Positions 19,715 to 30,045 of a DNA stretch of 30,591 nt are shown one piece after another. Below the pieces are notes generated by a model. It saw only the letters and a program-made list of their open reading frames with translations. It made no database searches and had not been told where the DNA came from. The stretch's first letter is position 1; each line of letters starts with the position of its first letter. The position numbers and the translations under genes were made by a program. The DNA comes from Russula earlei (Eukaryota; Basidiomycota; Agaricomycetes; Russulales; Russulaceae). The DNA lies in the NCBI GenBank assembly GCA_025769875.1, contig JAGFNK010000606.1, positions 1-30,591 of the forward strand, read 5' to 3'.

Positions 19715-20003
19715 TGTGTTAGACAGAACTATAGTAGTTACACATATGGTGCTATCTATTACAAGATGCAGCCTTATGCTGCATCTAGAACAATTCCACA
19801 TTATGTGTCACTGAATGCATGATATAGTGGACACCTGTAGTCACCTCTTTTGGTCTTAGGAACAGCCCTGGGTCATAGAGGTATAAATACCATACATGTA
19901 GACAAGTATACACATTGCTCTACACACCAATATCACTTGAGCAATAGCACAACCTCTAAGGTGGGTTGCTTGGCCTGTTAGCTGCACTCTATGCTGCACA
20001 ACA
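19715..20003 (+). mobile_element. Ty1/copia-type 5' LTR
   Basis: A short LTR of about 289 bp runs from TGTGTTAGACAGAAC to GCTGCACAACA. It has a TATAAATACC promoter motif at about 19881 and is followed directly by a GGTTATGGACCC primer-binding-like sequence and then a Gag frame. Position and order identify it as a 5' LTR. The left boundary could be 19715 or 19717. Confidence 0.6.
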
Positions 20004-20018
20004 GGTTATGGACCCTGC
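20004..20018 (+). other. Probable primer-binding site of copia element
   Basis: GGTTATGGACCCTGC immediately follows the LTR end. Copia elements often use a methionine-initiator tRNA fragment, and the GGTTAT start resembles that class, but the tRNA match was not verified. Confidence 0.4.
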
Positions 20019-20174
20019 AAGCCATGCGCCTTCATCAGCTGCAACAATTGTGAAGCACCCCTGAAGCCTGCATGCTGCAGCAAGCTAGTCTACCCTCTGG
20101 GGAGACTATGTCAGCCTGTTTTAATACAACACTCTTGCTGACAACTGTTAAGCCCCCTTCTAACAGCTATTAAG

Positions 20175-20659
20175 TTGTCATCTCAACCATCTGCCCCTGT
20201 TGTCCCCATCCTTGATGGTGCAAACTACGGTATTTGGTCAAAGGCTATGAAAGCCTACCTCATGTCTGTTGGACTGTGGGGTTATTGCAATGGCACTTTT
20301 GACATGCCAATCCTTCCTGGCCTTCCCCAGGTGCCTCTTCCTGAAGAGATAGCTGCACAGACTGCCACTCAGACAGCTCTGAAGGAATGGAACAAAGGAA
20401 ATGATATGGCAGTTGGTCATATGGTCCTGAGATCTAGTATCATGATCCAACAGGATCTTATGTCCTTGAATATTACTGAAAGAATCTAGAATTGCCTTGA
20501 TACCCTTTATGGTACAGCAACTACCACTAGTGTCTATAGGGACTTTAAAGAAGCCATCTCCATTCACATTAACCCAAGCCAGCATCCTGGCCCACAATTG
20601 GATTGGATACATGCTGCTTTTCAGCATCTCACTGCATCCTCCCTCCTTGTCCTTGATTC
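20175..20659 (+). pseudogene. Ty1/copia Gag N-terminal fragment
   Basis: The frame reads PILDGANYGIWSKAMKAYLM and continues SVGLWGYCNG. N/YxxW....Y/L..GLW is typical of the copia Gag (DUF4219/UBN2-type) N-terminus, which assembles the virus-like particle. The frame opens at a TTG; no ATG is suitably placed. A TAG stop follows NITERI at 20487-20489, after which the frame continues (NCLDTLYG..., DFKEAISIHINPSQ). At 20660 the sequence switches abruptly to a TGTCATGAA-type LTR. The rest of Gag and all of Pol are absent from the window. Confidence 0.75.
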
Positions 20660-20738
20660 TGTCATGAATCATTTCCTGGAGAGGGCCCTAGAAGGACCCT
20701 TCCTTATTAGAGGAAACCCAGACTCTATGATGCCACCC
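20660..20738 (+). mobile_element. 5' fragment of TGTCATGAAC-type LTR (copy 3)
   Basis: It matches the first 80 bases of the solo LTRs at 5289 and 10787 (TGTCATGAATCATTTCCTGG, then AAACCCAGACTCTATGATGC) and stops exactly where the hAT terminal repeat begins. The rest of the LTR is not found on the far side of the hAT element. Confidence 0.85.
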
Positions 20739-20950
20739 TAGGGCTGCCAACCGTACCGTATACGGCTACGGCCGTACTTGATACGGTATGTATACGGCTA
20801 CTATCTGTACCGTTACCCGTACCATATGCTTCCACTTCAGCAGCCTATACAGTACTGGTACGGGGTAGAAGACGGCCTGTAATACTGGCATTACGGGTTA
20901 TTACAGTCAAGCAAAATTTGATTAAACTGAATGAATGACAATGATATCTA

Positions 20951-23900
20951 TTATTCATTACCTATAACCATAAGGTCATCAATGGCATGTCGCATAACAC
21001 ATAAGTGCTGCTTGACAAGCATCAATGTCTGGATAGTCTCTGGATGTAGGCTGGCTCTTCGTAATGAGATGGTGTCTTGCCCACCCGAAAATATTCTTTC
21101 AACAGCAACAGCAGAACCTGCAGTTTTTGTTTTCAACATAAGTAATTGACATAAACACATATCAATGAAATTCTAACCTGGAATCACCAAGAGATCCCGA
21201 GCAAAGACAAAAAGATCCGGAAATTGTGAGCGTCGTCCAACCCACCAGCTAACAGGATCACAGGAATCAAAGTCCTCACGGGGGAGCCTAAAGTACTCCT
21301 CGAGCTGGTCCCTTCTTGCACTGGCATGCTTCTTGTATCGGGCAGTAAAATTGACCTTTTGCGGAGACTCATTGCGAGACTGTGAACAAGTCTTTGACAG
21401 ACTAGTGGTATGGGGATGATCATGGACAGGCGGTGCAGACATATTTTCCTGCATAATTCTCCTGGAAACAGTTGTTGAGTGATGCCTTCACAGAATCCAG
21501 ATAGTCAGCAAGGATGTCGTCATCAGCGTAATCAGATTTCATTCCTTCGTATGAGATGCAAGGATCAAGCACTAAGTATAGCACGTAAGTTTAGGCATGC
21601 AGAAAAAGGGCAGAAATTCCACATACATGCAGCCCAAGTATACAACGGTGACTCATCAAACTTGTAGTAGTAGTCACTCAACTTGCGGTGTGCATCCGTG
21701 AGACCAAGCATGAGCTCAGGTGAAGTTGACGATGGAAGATGAGTAAGAATATATTTGATTTGCTCTTGAAGCCCTCGGAAGATTGCGTGCGTGCTTGAGA
21801 GTGTGGGATGATGTGTAGCTGACATTTGAGTAGTTGCCGAATGGAAGGACTTAAGCCATCCTGCAACCAAAGTGATACCTTCCCAGTCCTCCTCAGAGAG
21901 TTCGTAATCACGCAGATCACGGCAGCGTGCAACGTAAGTGTCGATGACTTCACAATAATCAAGAGCTCGACCTGTGCTTAATTGAAAGCTAAGTGACCAT
22001 GAATAAGACAATTGGAACATACGAAGCATCTGGTGAGTTGATGACCAGCGAGTTCTAACATCCAGTATAAGCATCAGTGCCCATTCAGAGGAGTCGCTAT
22101 CCTTCAGACGTTGATGGACAGCAACCTCCCTCAGCCAGGCCTGGTGTCGTTGTGGACTAGAGCGGATGGTACAAACAATCTTACGAAGCTGTTGAAAAGA
22201 TGGGATGTGTTTGTTAGGCTATGCTGTTTGTTGTCGTAGAGTTGTGCCAACAATACCTTGTCAATTGACAGTGACACCCCTATTACAGCTTCTTCTGTGT
22301 CTTCTTCCTCATTGGCTATACCTGCATCATCATGCTTGCGAGAAACAGGAGCTGTGACTGCATCTTGATAATTGCCACTTCGTCCAGCAGCTTTCCAACT
22401 GTCTGACTTTGAGATTGCACCAATTCCTTCGAGAAGCTGTATACTGTCATTCAGATTTGAGTGTAAGAAAAATAAGATCATTGACAGTACTTTCAGTGCC
22501 GCCAAGTGACAGGTATGGGGCATGCATCGAAGTCGGGCATGTTTGGCAGAGAACTTGATACCTGCTGCTTCATACCAAGCCTCGATACCATTGACCAATG
22601 TGTCATTGTTCGTGGCATTATCCATGACGAATGCAATGACCCACCCAATGAGACCATACATCTCTAAAGTCTTCCAAAGTACCTCTGCCATGTTTTCACC
22701 TGAGTGCTCCCCTACAAGCTCTCGGAAATCAATGAGTAGCTCCTCTGTTGACAAATCAGAACATCCGTAAGATCAAACTTTATGAACTTACCAAGGTGTC
22801 CATCATTCATAACATAATGTGCCACAATAGCAAGGAAAGCATGTTGATTGCTAGATGTCCAGGCATCAAGCGAGATGGCAACCTTTGATTCAAGTGTCTG
22901 TTGTAGATGTTAGCATTGATGAAGTGGATGAATGATACAGCTTACCAAAAACATTTTTTTGATGTTATCAACAGTATGTTCTCCCATCTTCATGATCCTT
23001 GTTCATATCGAAGTGCGATGGGGAATGTGCAGGGGCTTAGCTGAAGGCCAACAGCGTGTACTCAAGCAGTTTACGAAATGGCTGCTTGTCAACCTCATCA
23101 AATGGTTGGTCACATGCAACAGATCCATTCTGCAAGGAGGTTCTCAAACTCGTCCTGGACAAATTCTCCCTTAGGTATATTGTCAGCCAGTAGCCAAGTG
23201 AATGGTGACTATTGACCACTTACAGTTGCATGTGCTGCCTGTCGCTGAAGTGCCTCCATAATACTTGACGATGCCTTCTCGAGTTTCATAATATATTTCC
23301 CGGCTGCAGATGCATCGAGTTTTGTGCGCCCAGTCACAATATTGAGTTCCTCTACAGTCAGAGGCTCAGGGCGTGCCTTGAGTACCTCATACAGTCGGTA
23401 CATCGCAGGGAAGTGGTGTTTAAGGTGACCGACCAAACCTATCAGTATATGAGACATGGCGTCACTCTAAATATAATGAACCCACCATTGAGACTATATT
23501 TCATGGCTTTGGTGACTGTCAGAATTTTCCCTGAGCCATGGTAGCACTTGTAATGTTTGTCGCCATCCACTGTTTTGCCATCAGCACCGGTTGCAACTTG
23601 TTTATAGAAGAGATAAATAGGATTTCGTCTTGCAGATGACTGAATAAGGTGATGAGGAATAGCTCGAGAGTATGCAATATTGTTTCACCTTTTTGGGCTC
23701 AGTAGATGCAGTCACATCAGGCTCCGAAGGTTCCGTGGAAGATGGTATATGCCGCATTGTGTGATAAACATCGTTTGCAGGGGATTTTGATCTCTTTCAT
23801 TTCACATCATTTTTTCGACGTTGAGACCTCTTTTTCTGAGCAAATGGAATGGTTTTTGATGGAAGTGACTCAGCAAGCTTGAGAGAAGATATTAGAATAT

Positions 23901-24451
23901 TCAATCTGAGTGGAAATAGGGTTGAGCTTACTTCAGCGTTATCGACCATAGCTTCATGCTCATCATCTTCGGAACTCTTGCCCAAGGACTCTACAAAACT
24001 TCCATTGTCATCATCTTCCTCATCACTAACATGAACTTGAAGCAGAGCTGGAGCACACTGGCGAGATACATGAGGCTTGCGCCTACATTTTTTGGCAGCC
24101 TCATGAGCAGTTTCAGTGATTTCTGCTTGTATTAATTCTTGCATACGGCTAGAATATTTCTTTCGGTGTCCTCGCCCCTCCTGCTGTACTAAATAAGATG
24201 ACAGGAGGTAAGCACAAAGAAATGCACATAATACAAGACTAAATACCATTATCGGTGGTCCTAGAACTTGGTGCGCTACTTCCGGGTTGGCCCATGGGTA
24301 CATCATCATCAGCATTGAAATACCAGACATGTTCAGGGTCATTCAGGCCAGTAGAAGGTGTGTTAGAGGAGTTAGGCATGACAGGAGATTTGGAAAGAGA
24401 ACTGTTGGATGAATGGTGAACAAAATCAGACACGCCTGCACATATGTGCAT
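20951..24451 (-). pseudogene. hAT-A transposase, multi-exon, inactivated
   Basis: Start is ATG 24379 or 24451. Introns of about 50-70 bp (near 24248-24193, 23930, 23690, 23220, 22258-22191, 21627-21572 and 21178-21120) separate: an acidic N-terminus; LAESLPSKTIP; the BED-type region (YLFYKQVATG, HYKCYHG, LVGHLKHHFPAMYRLYEVLK); the first catalytic Asp in SLDAWTSSNQHAFLA (about 22870); VMDNATNND (about 22615) with CMPHTCHLAALK; DVRTRWSSTHQML; and the C-terminal SAVAVERIFSGGQD. It cuts and pastes DNA in this family. Damage seen: TGA after RRKNDVK (about 23798); TGA in HIPHRTSI (about 22998); a frameshift before KPLHIPH; and a 13-bp tandem duplication at about 21449-21472 shifting the frame. It is related to hAT-B. 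Confidence 0.85.
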
Positions 24452-24459
24452 GAGAACAA

Positions 24460-25110
24460 CCTAGATAAGATAACTGAAGGTATTGTAAGGCGATGCAGGT
24501 GTGTGCCTGAGTGGGCGACGGGGCGTGAGACAACGATGGAGGCAGTGGTGTATAGCGTTAAGACGTTGGAGGCTGAAGCTGAGGCCTATGAGGGTGGGTG
24601 ATGAGACTGAGGCAATTAGCGAGACTAAGAGGCGCAGCAGCGGCAGCTGGCTGAGCTAAGGCTGGGGTGACAGAAGCAGATGGCAGGACTCAGGCTGGCG
24701 CTGGCACTGAGACAGACACCGCGACAGGCGACACTGAGAGTGTGGGAGCTGATGAGACAGAGGCAGGGGTGTCAGTCGGGACCGAGGCAGCTGGAAAGGC
24801 TAAGGGCACAGTGGCTGGTTATGCTAGTGATACTGGACGCACGGTGACAGCGGCTGGTGATGTTTACTGAGGGCGCGAGAACTGGGGCTACGGCTGAGGC
24901 AGGCAGGGTGGAGGATGTAGGGGCGACGGTGACGACGTAGACTTGGTGGTATAGATGGGTGGAGTAGAATGGCAATGAGAGAGAGTTGGGACTGAGGGCA
25001 AGGCGACCAGGTGGGCGGTGCTAGAATGCTGATGGACGAGGGGGAGACGACCGGGCTGGCGTTGAGACAGCGGCCGCGACTATAAGGGGGGCGGCTGGCG
25101 ATCAAAGAGT
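24460..25110 (-). other. P/A/S/T-rich segment inside hAT-A
   Basis: Lies between the transposase start and the right terminal repeat. Read on minus it encodes Pro/Ala/Ser/Thr/Val-rich stretches (PASAVAPVLAPSV; another part PAAAAAPLSL) with several stops. Composition and short phrases resemble the split ORF at 1028-6606 (SPAAAAASTSPLS there). It is GC- and CpG-rich. It may be captured sequence or the ordinary 5' region of this hAT family. Confidence 0.4.
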
Positions 25111-25541
25111 GTTTAACGTATGAAGCAATAATCGAGTTGATGATCATCATGATCATGTACACAATCTACGAGATGAGATGTAAAGTAAATGTAGCTAAAA
25201 AACATAGGATCACATCAGGGCAATCCCTCAGTTGCCTTTGCACACATGCGATTGGCATCAATTGCCTGCAATCAATCTCACTCCAATTCACTCATCTGGG
25301 CAATCACAACAGAACATTCTAGAAAGAAGTTCTCACATTACTCAACTCTTTTGCCATTGTGTACAACTAATACAGCCCGTATATATGGCTTGATGGTGTC
25401 CCTTATACGGTATGGTACAGGTAACGTACCATACTGGGAACCGTACCGTCAAGGGTACACTTCCACTACCCGGATGGTACGGGATACCGTATTACGGTAG
25501 CTGTAAACCGTATGTGTACGGGTACGGTCGGCAGCCCTATT

Positions 25542-26500
25542 TGTCACCCTTGCCGACTGATGCGAGGTGTCGGAGCTCTTAGTCTGAGGATCTAAAGTGC
25601 ACTGATTCATTGGTGGGTTCAACTCCCGGTGCCGGTGGGATTTGAAACTTTTGGGGGCAACAGAGCGTGACTGTCCGAATGAGGGCACAGCACAGGGATA
25701 GAATGTCTGTCCCACAGACAAAGCGATTCACGGACTCAGATTGCAAGCTCGGCGCTGAAATAAAATAGCGTCTTACTTTACTCTTGTCTAGTGTGTGCGA
25801 ATAGGTATTACAATAGAGTACTTGTACGACAACTCTGAATACACGAGGAATTGTTTGCGCGCAAAAACCTCCGCGTGCCTTGTATTGTCGCTCCAAACTG
25901 CTCCCGCTCTTCGTACTGATAACTGCGCACCATAATCTCTCAACCATGATTAGAAGGGAACCTCAGCGAGACGTGGATCTTGAAAATGATGGCTCGAAGT
26001 GAAAAACAGTTTGAGGCGATGTTGATAGAGACCGTCCTTCACACGGGCTTTCTCAGCCAAACAAAAGGGGACAAGGACGACACTGTTGTTTGAGAGAGTA
26101 TGAGGTGCTCATATATAAAGAGGAGTACAGGGAGAAGTGTGACAATTGACATAATGAAAGGGAACAGGCTCGGTGGACGTGATGACCCATAAGTGATCGA
26201 GAGATGAAAAGGGGTGATGATGGATATGCACATATCTGAGTGATTCTATGGTGGTTACCAAGTCGGCAGTGAACACTGCGATCGTCGGGGCCATGCACTT
26301 GCACTCACAGTCCAATGGCACCATGTCTCTGCTAACGACGGACCGAAACGAGTTTGTATGGGAGGCTTCAGCGTGAGTGCGTGCTTGGAAGATTCCTCGA
26401 CACATGATTGTTCCGTATAACAGGAGCCGTGATCTGCGTTGCGTTCAAGGTACCATACAATTCTAGAAAATTGGAAATTCCAGTAATGGTACAGTCCTAT
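25542..26500. other. No recognised gene; CpG-rich, host-like DNA
   Basis: The minus-strand open frames at 25579-25947 and 26039-26405 have no motif I recognise. The hAT boundary is followed by sequence that does not continue the interrupted LTR. A GGTTCAACTCCC motif at about 25617 resembles a tRNA B box but no tRNA fold could be made. The segment may include the 3' flank of the F-box pseudogene. Confidence 0.4.
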
Positions 26501-26544
26501 GGTGCTTCGAGTCAAACAATGACAATCGCACAGAAGGTAGTAGA

Positions 26545-27960
26545 CGTTACTAGCTGTTGATACGTGGTCATCCCAAGGGCAGACAGCGACGGGGTGACCA
26601 AAGAGCTGTCGCGCCGCAACGAATCCTTGCATATACTTCGGAACAGGTTTCCGTGAGGTCGATCAAAGAGATTTTCTGTAGTGGCTGGCAGGACTTGTTT
26701 TACTCTTTCTTCGGCAAGCTTTTGCAGCACTCGGCCGACATGTTCATTGTCTAGGTGCAAATCCGTCACAGAAGTGAACGGATCCAGGAGTTCCAGCCAT
26801 TGGGGTAGTTTTTCTATGCCGGAAGTTTGGGTAGAATCACCCAAGAAATCGAGCCACACCAAAGTGGAGAGGAGGGACAATGATGAGTTGGCAGACCTGG
26901 GCCAGCGATGGAAGATGCGGATCACTGATTGCTAGGGAGAGTTCCGGAACTAAGGAGCGCTCAAGTTCGCTGCTGAATGCCGTAAATCGGATTTCATAAC
27001 TGGAAGTGTACACAAATGCTCTGTGGCAATTTCTTGAACGATTCTGTGTGACCGATCAACTGGAGAAGTTGTGGGACTAGAACAAAGTCGACGTCCATAG
27101 GATATGTCGAGTTTATTGAGAAGGGGGAGGCTCGATCTGGGCGAGTAAGTTCCTCCAAATACTGGTGAGCACCTTTGAACACAAGTTTAGTGAGAGATGG
27201 GAGGACCGAGCGTGTGAGCGAAGGTGGATGTCGACTAAATTGCGGGATCCGAATTCGACGCGAAGGGATTTCGAGTCTGGACATGACCGACAGGCAGGCG
27301 ACCAAAGCCTGGGGCGAAAAGTAACCGGATAGGGAACAGTCCAAAGGTCAAGACGGTAAAGGTGATTGGCCGCAAAAGTAGCTTTGGCATTCCAGGAAAC
27401 GAACAGTTTTGTGTCGCAGGAGTGGGGCTGATCCACCTAAGAACGAATCCGGAAGGGACCTCGCAGTATCTTCTTCCACCCAAATGTCCAGACTTTTCAG
27501 CTCCGGGAATGGTTTTCTGCATTGCTGTTGCCAACCTTTCCCAATTCGAAGGTGATATGTCCAAGATGATGATTGCACGTATGCGATGGTGATGCTCTGA
27601 ATCGAGGAAAGCAGTTATGTTTCCACAGATCGAGGACGAATATGTCATGGGACATATCACCACCACCGGCAAGATTGGCCAGACGTCCAGCATCTCAGAC
27701 ATCGTCTTTTTCCTGTGTACAAAAGTCGCTGACCTGTCCAACACTTATCAGTATGACGTGCACTATATCGCCTACACGTCGCTGTTTCCGGATTGTCAAA
27801 CAAATTCCACCAAGAAGTTTTCTCGGATCCCACTGTACCAACAGGTTGAATCGCTCAATCAACTTTCCGGGCAGTGACACTGGAGCATGATCGGCTATTG
27901 ACCAACTGTCGTCAGGGAGGGGGCAAGGCACTTCGAACGGGATTCGGACCACTCCGGTAC
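26545..27960 (-). pseudogene. F-box/LRR-like protein pseudogene (Agaricomycete family)
   Basis: Read on minus across several frames, the pieces follow the order of a large mushroom F-box/LRR-like family, adaptors of SCF ubiquitin ligases. In order: MLDVWPILPVVVI (27700), SSSICGNITAFLDSEHHHRI (27630), PFPELKSLDIWVE (27510), DSFLGGSAP (27440), KLLLRPI/FAANHL (27360), SGYFSPQALVACLSVMSRLE (27320), HPPSLTRSVLPSLTKLVFKG (27230), QWLELLDPFTSVTDLHL (26810), LAEERVKQVLPA (26730) and GFVAARQLFGHPVAV (26625). Each switch of frame marks an indel; I count at least four. An F-box itself is not clearly visible at the start, where the sequence degrades into the opposing pseudogene. Family assignment is from memory of typical members and should be checked by search. 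Confidence 0.65.
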
Positions 27961-28092
27961 GTGGCACCCGTCGTTTCGGCTATCTCGGACTCGTCTGCGT
28001 CACTCCCGATCTTCTTACGTTACAGACGCTGCTTGCGAGTTCCGTGTCAAGCTTTCTTCCATTGTATGTCTCTCTGGTGTTTTTTTTGCCAG

Positions 28093-30045
28093 ATACGCCG
28101 GCTCACCTGTGTTTCTTTCGCATACAGTTACACCAATTACGCGAAGCTCGTCCTGTCTTCTTTCGGGTTCCAAAATGGGTTTCAACGGGGCCTTGAACTT
28201 GAAGCTGATGACGAGGTCGTCTTCACAAGGGTGAGAGATTATACACCAAGAGTGATATGACACCGGTATTCTTCAAAAGCCTGGAGAGCGCCAAGACTGT
28301 CGTCACGGTTTCTCATCGATTCCTTGGTCCCAACAGGTTACATACATTTTGCACCAGATGGTGCGTGAAACCCTAGGCACTTCGCTCTGAGCAAGCCTAA
28401 CGTTGAGATAGGTTAATTCTGTTTGCCGCGTTCACCTCGGCGTTCATACTCAAGGTACCTCATCCCGCCTTCTATCGCTCTGTGGTCATGGTCGGAGCTT
28501 CTGACTTGCGTCTTCTATGCCCAGAAGGCGTTATCACCCCGGGGCTTGAAACAGAGGTCTACCAGGTGATCAAAATGCCTCATTGCCACAATCGGGTCTC
28601 CCCAAATTGCAATTGATGAGCGCCACACACCTACACGACGGGCAGGAAGGGATAAGTTGACTCTGCTGATAGTCAACTCAGTGGATAATAAAAGTAAAAT
28701 ATTTCAAGTGCTGAGTAGGCTCTGTTGTGGCCACAAATTATATTACATAAGTAATGACCTTAGTTGAGCATGAAAAATGTGACAAAAAAAGGTTAAATAT
28801 GGAGAGTCTACTCATTCTGGCACAATGTTTACCAGGCTAGGGTAAAAGTTGTGCCAGAATGAGTAGACTCTCCATATTTAACCTTTTTTGTCACATTTTT
28901 CATGCTCAACTAAGGTCATTACTTATGTAATATAATTTGTGGCCGCAACAGAGCCTACTCACATGACAGGCAGGAAGGGATAAGTCCACTCTGCTTATAG
29001 TCAACTCAGTGGATAATAAAAGTAAAATATTTCAAGTGCTGAGTAGGCTCTGTTGCGGCCACAAATTATATTACATAAGTAATGACCTTAGTTGAGCACG
29101 AAAAATGTGACAAAAAAGGTTAAATATGGAGAGTCTACTCATTCTGGCACAATGTTTACCAGGCTAGGGTAAAAGTTGTGCCGGAATGAGTAGACTCTCC
29201 ATATTTAACCTTTTTTGTCACATTTTTTGTGCTCAACTAAGGTCATTACTTATGTAATATAATTTGTGGCCGCAACAGAGCCTACTCAGCACTTGAAATA
29301 TTTTACTTTTATTATCCACTGAGTTGACTATAAGCAGTCGACTTATCCCTTCCTGCCCGTCCGTGCTAAGTTGTACTCCCGCTTCCTGGCAAGCTTACTG
29401 GCGAAACATAAACGCGACGGCACGGCCCAAGGACGCATGCCTCAACAGGGACCACCACCACAGCAGATCCAGACCGGTTCGAGTACGCCAATGTACCAGC
29501 AACCACCACAACCACCACAATCGCAACCCACCACAGCAACAGCAACAACGACAGCAGCAGCAAACCTGCCCCTCCGCCGCAGAAACACGACCTCGTCGTC
29601 ACTATCGTCAGGTGTTAGTGGCAACGCGGGCGCCCCGGATTCGCATCAGTCCGTGCCACAGAATAGTGGGGCGGCGGCTCCGCCCAATTTCACGAATGCA
29701 GTTTCGACGGAAGGACCAGGAAACTACGTCCTGGAACAACCACCAGATTTCACGTTTGGTTCACAGCCACCTGGTGAACTGATGGACTTCACGTTTGACA
29801 CGATCACCACGCCTGGGAACGATGACTTGCTCGCAACTATGCAAGCGATCCAGAACCCGACATGGTGGCAGAATATTATGATGCCAGGGTCCGCAGACGC
29901 CTTGTCTTTTACAATCGTCTCAATCAGACTTGGGTTGACATCTAACACTCGCAGATTCTTGATTCAGAGATCACTCAAACACGATCGGAATGACATGAAT
30001 ACCTATCATAACTTGCAACAACATGCAGAAGGACTTCGCGGCTAA
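28093..30045 (+). pseudogene. Fungal-type transcription factor C-terminal half, broken
   Basis: Exon pieces in order: NYAKLVLSSFGFQNGFQRGL and DDEVVFTR (28120-28230); an intron-like GTGAGA...AAAAG; LESAKTVVTV (28281); after a +1 shift, IDSLVPTGYIHFAPD; an intron (28361 to about 28407 or 28411); LILFAAFTSAFILK; after another shift at an A-run (28572-28575), LIATIGSPQIAIDERHTP (28579-28632). The MITE at 28634-29366 interrupts the exon; then KLYSRFLASLLAKHKRD (29369) continues. The tail is Gln/Pro-rich with FTFDTITTPGNDDLLATMQA and NPTWWQNIMMPG. This matches the middle-homology and C-terminal regions of basidiomycete Zn2Cys6-type regulators. The DNA-binding domain is absent. Frameshifts plus the insertion indicate a pseudogene. 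Confidence 0.65.
28634..29366. mobile_element. Palindromic MITE dimer, TSD TA, within an exon
   Basis: The ends ACGGGCAGGAAGGGATAAG are inverted, with TA at 28632-28633 and 29367-29368. Two head-to-tail units are present. The right unit (about 28966-29362) has inverted arms of about 187 bp around a 23-base spacer (29153-29175, TGTTTACCAGGCTAGGGTAA plus AAG). The left unit (28634 to about 28961) has the same core and spacer (28826-28848) but lacks the outer 75 bp of its right arm. Units differ by only a few bases, so the insertion is young. No ORF is present. TA duplication suggests a Tc1/mariner-type mobiliser, which is inference. Confidence 0.9.

Larger units (their letters stand above)
20739..25541 (-). 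mobile_element. hAT transposon (hAT-A), nearly complete
   Basis: The left end begins TAGGGCTGCCAACCGTACCG; the right end read on minus begins TAGGGCTGCCGACCGTACCC. Subterminal DNA on both sides is packed with ACCGTACCGTA/TACGGT motifs in both orientations, probable transposase-binding sites. Possible 8-bp duplications are TGCCACCC (20731-20738) and TGTCACCC (25542-25549), 7/8 identical. The transposase lies on minus between about 24451 and 20951, preceded by a P/A/S-rich segment. Confidence 0.8.

Noticed and set aside
25550..25640. tRNA-like sequence with GGTTCAACTCCC B-box motif
   Set aside because: No acceptor stem, anticodon stem or conserved D-loop could be formed in either a normal or an intron-containing layout.
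27617..27877. Plus-strand open frame of 86 codons
   Set aside because: It is the complement of the F-box pseudogene N-terminal region and has no recognisable motif.
28634..29366. Repeated units read as a possible CRISPR-like array
   Set aside because: The repeat is a two-unit palindromic MITE with TA duplications in a eukaryotic gene; there are no spacers.
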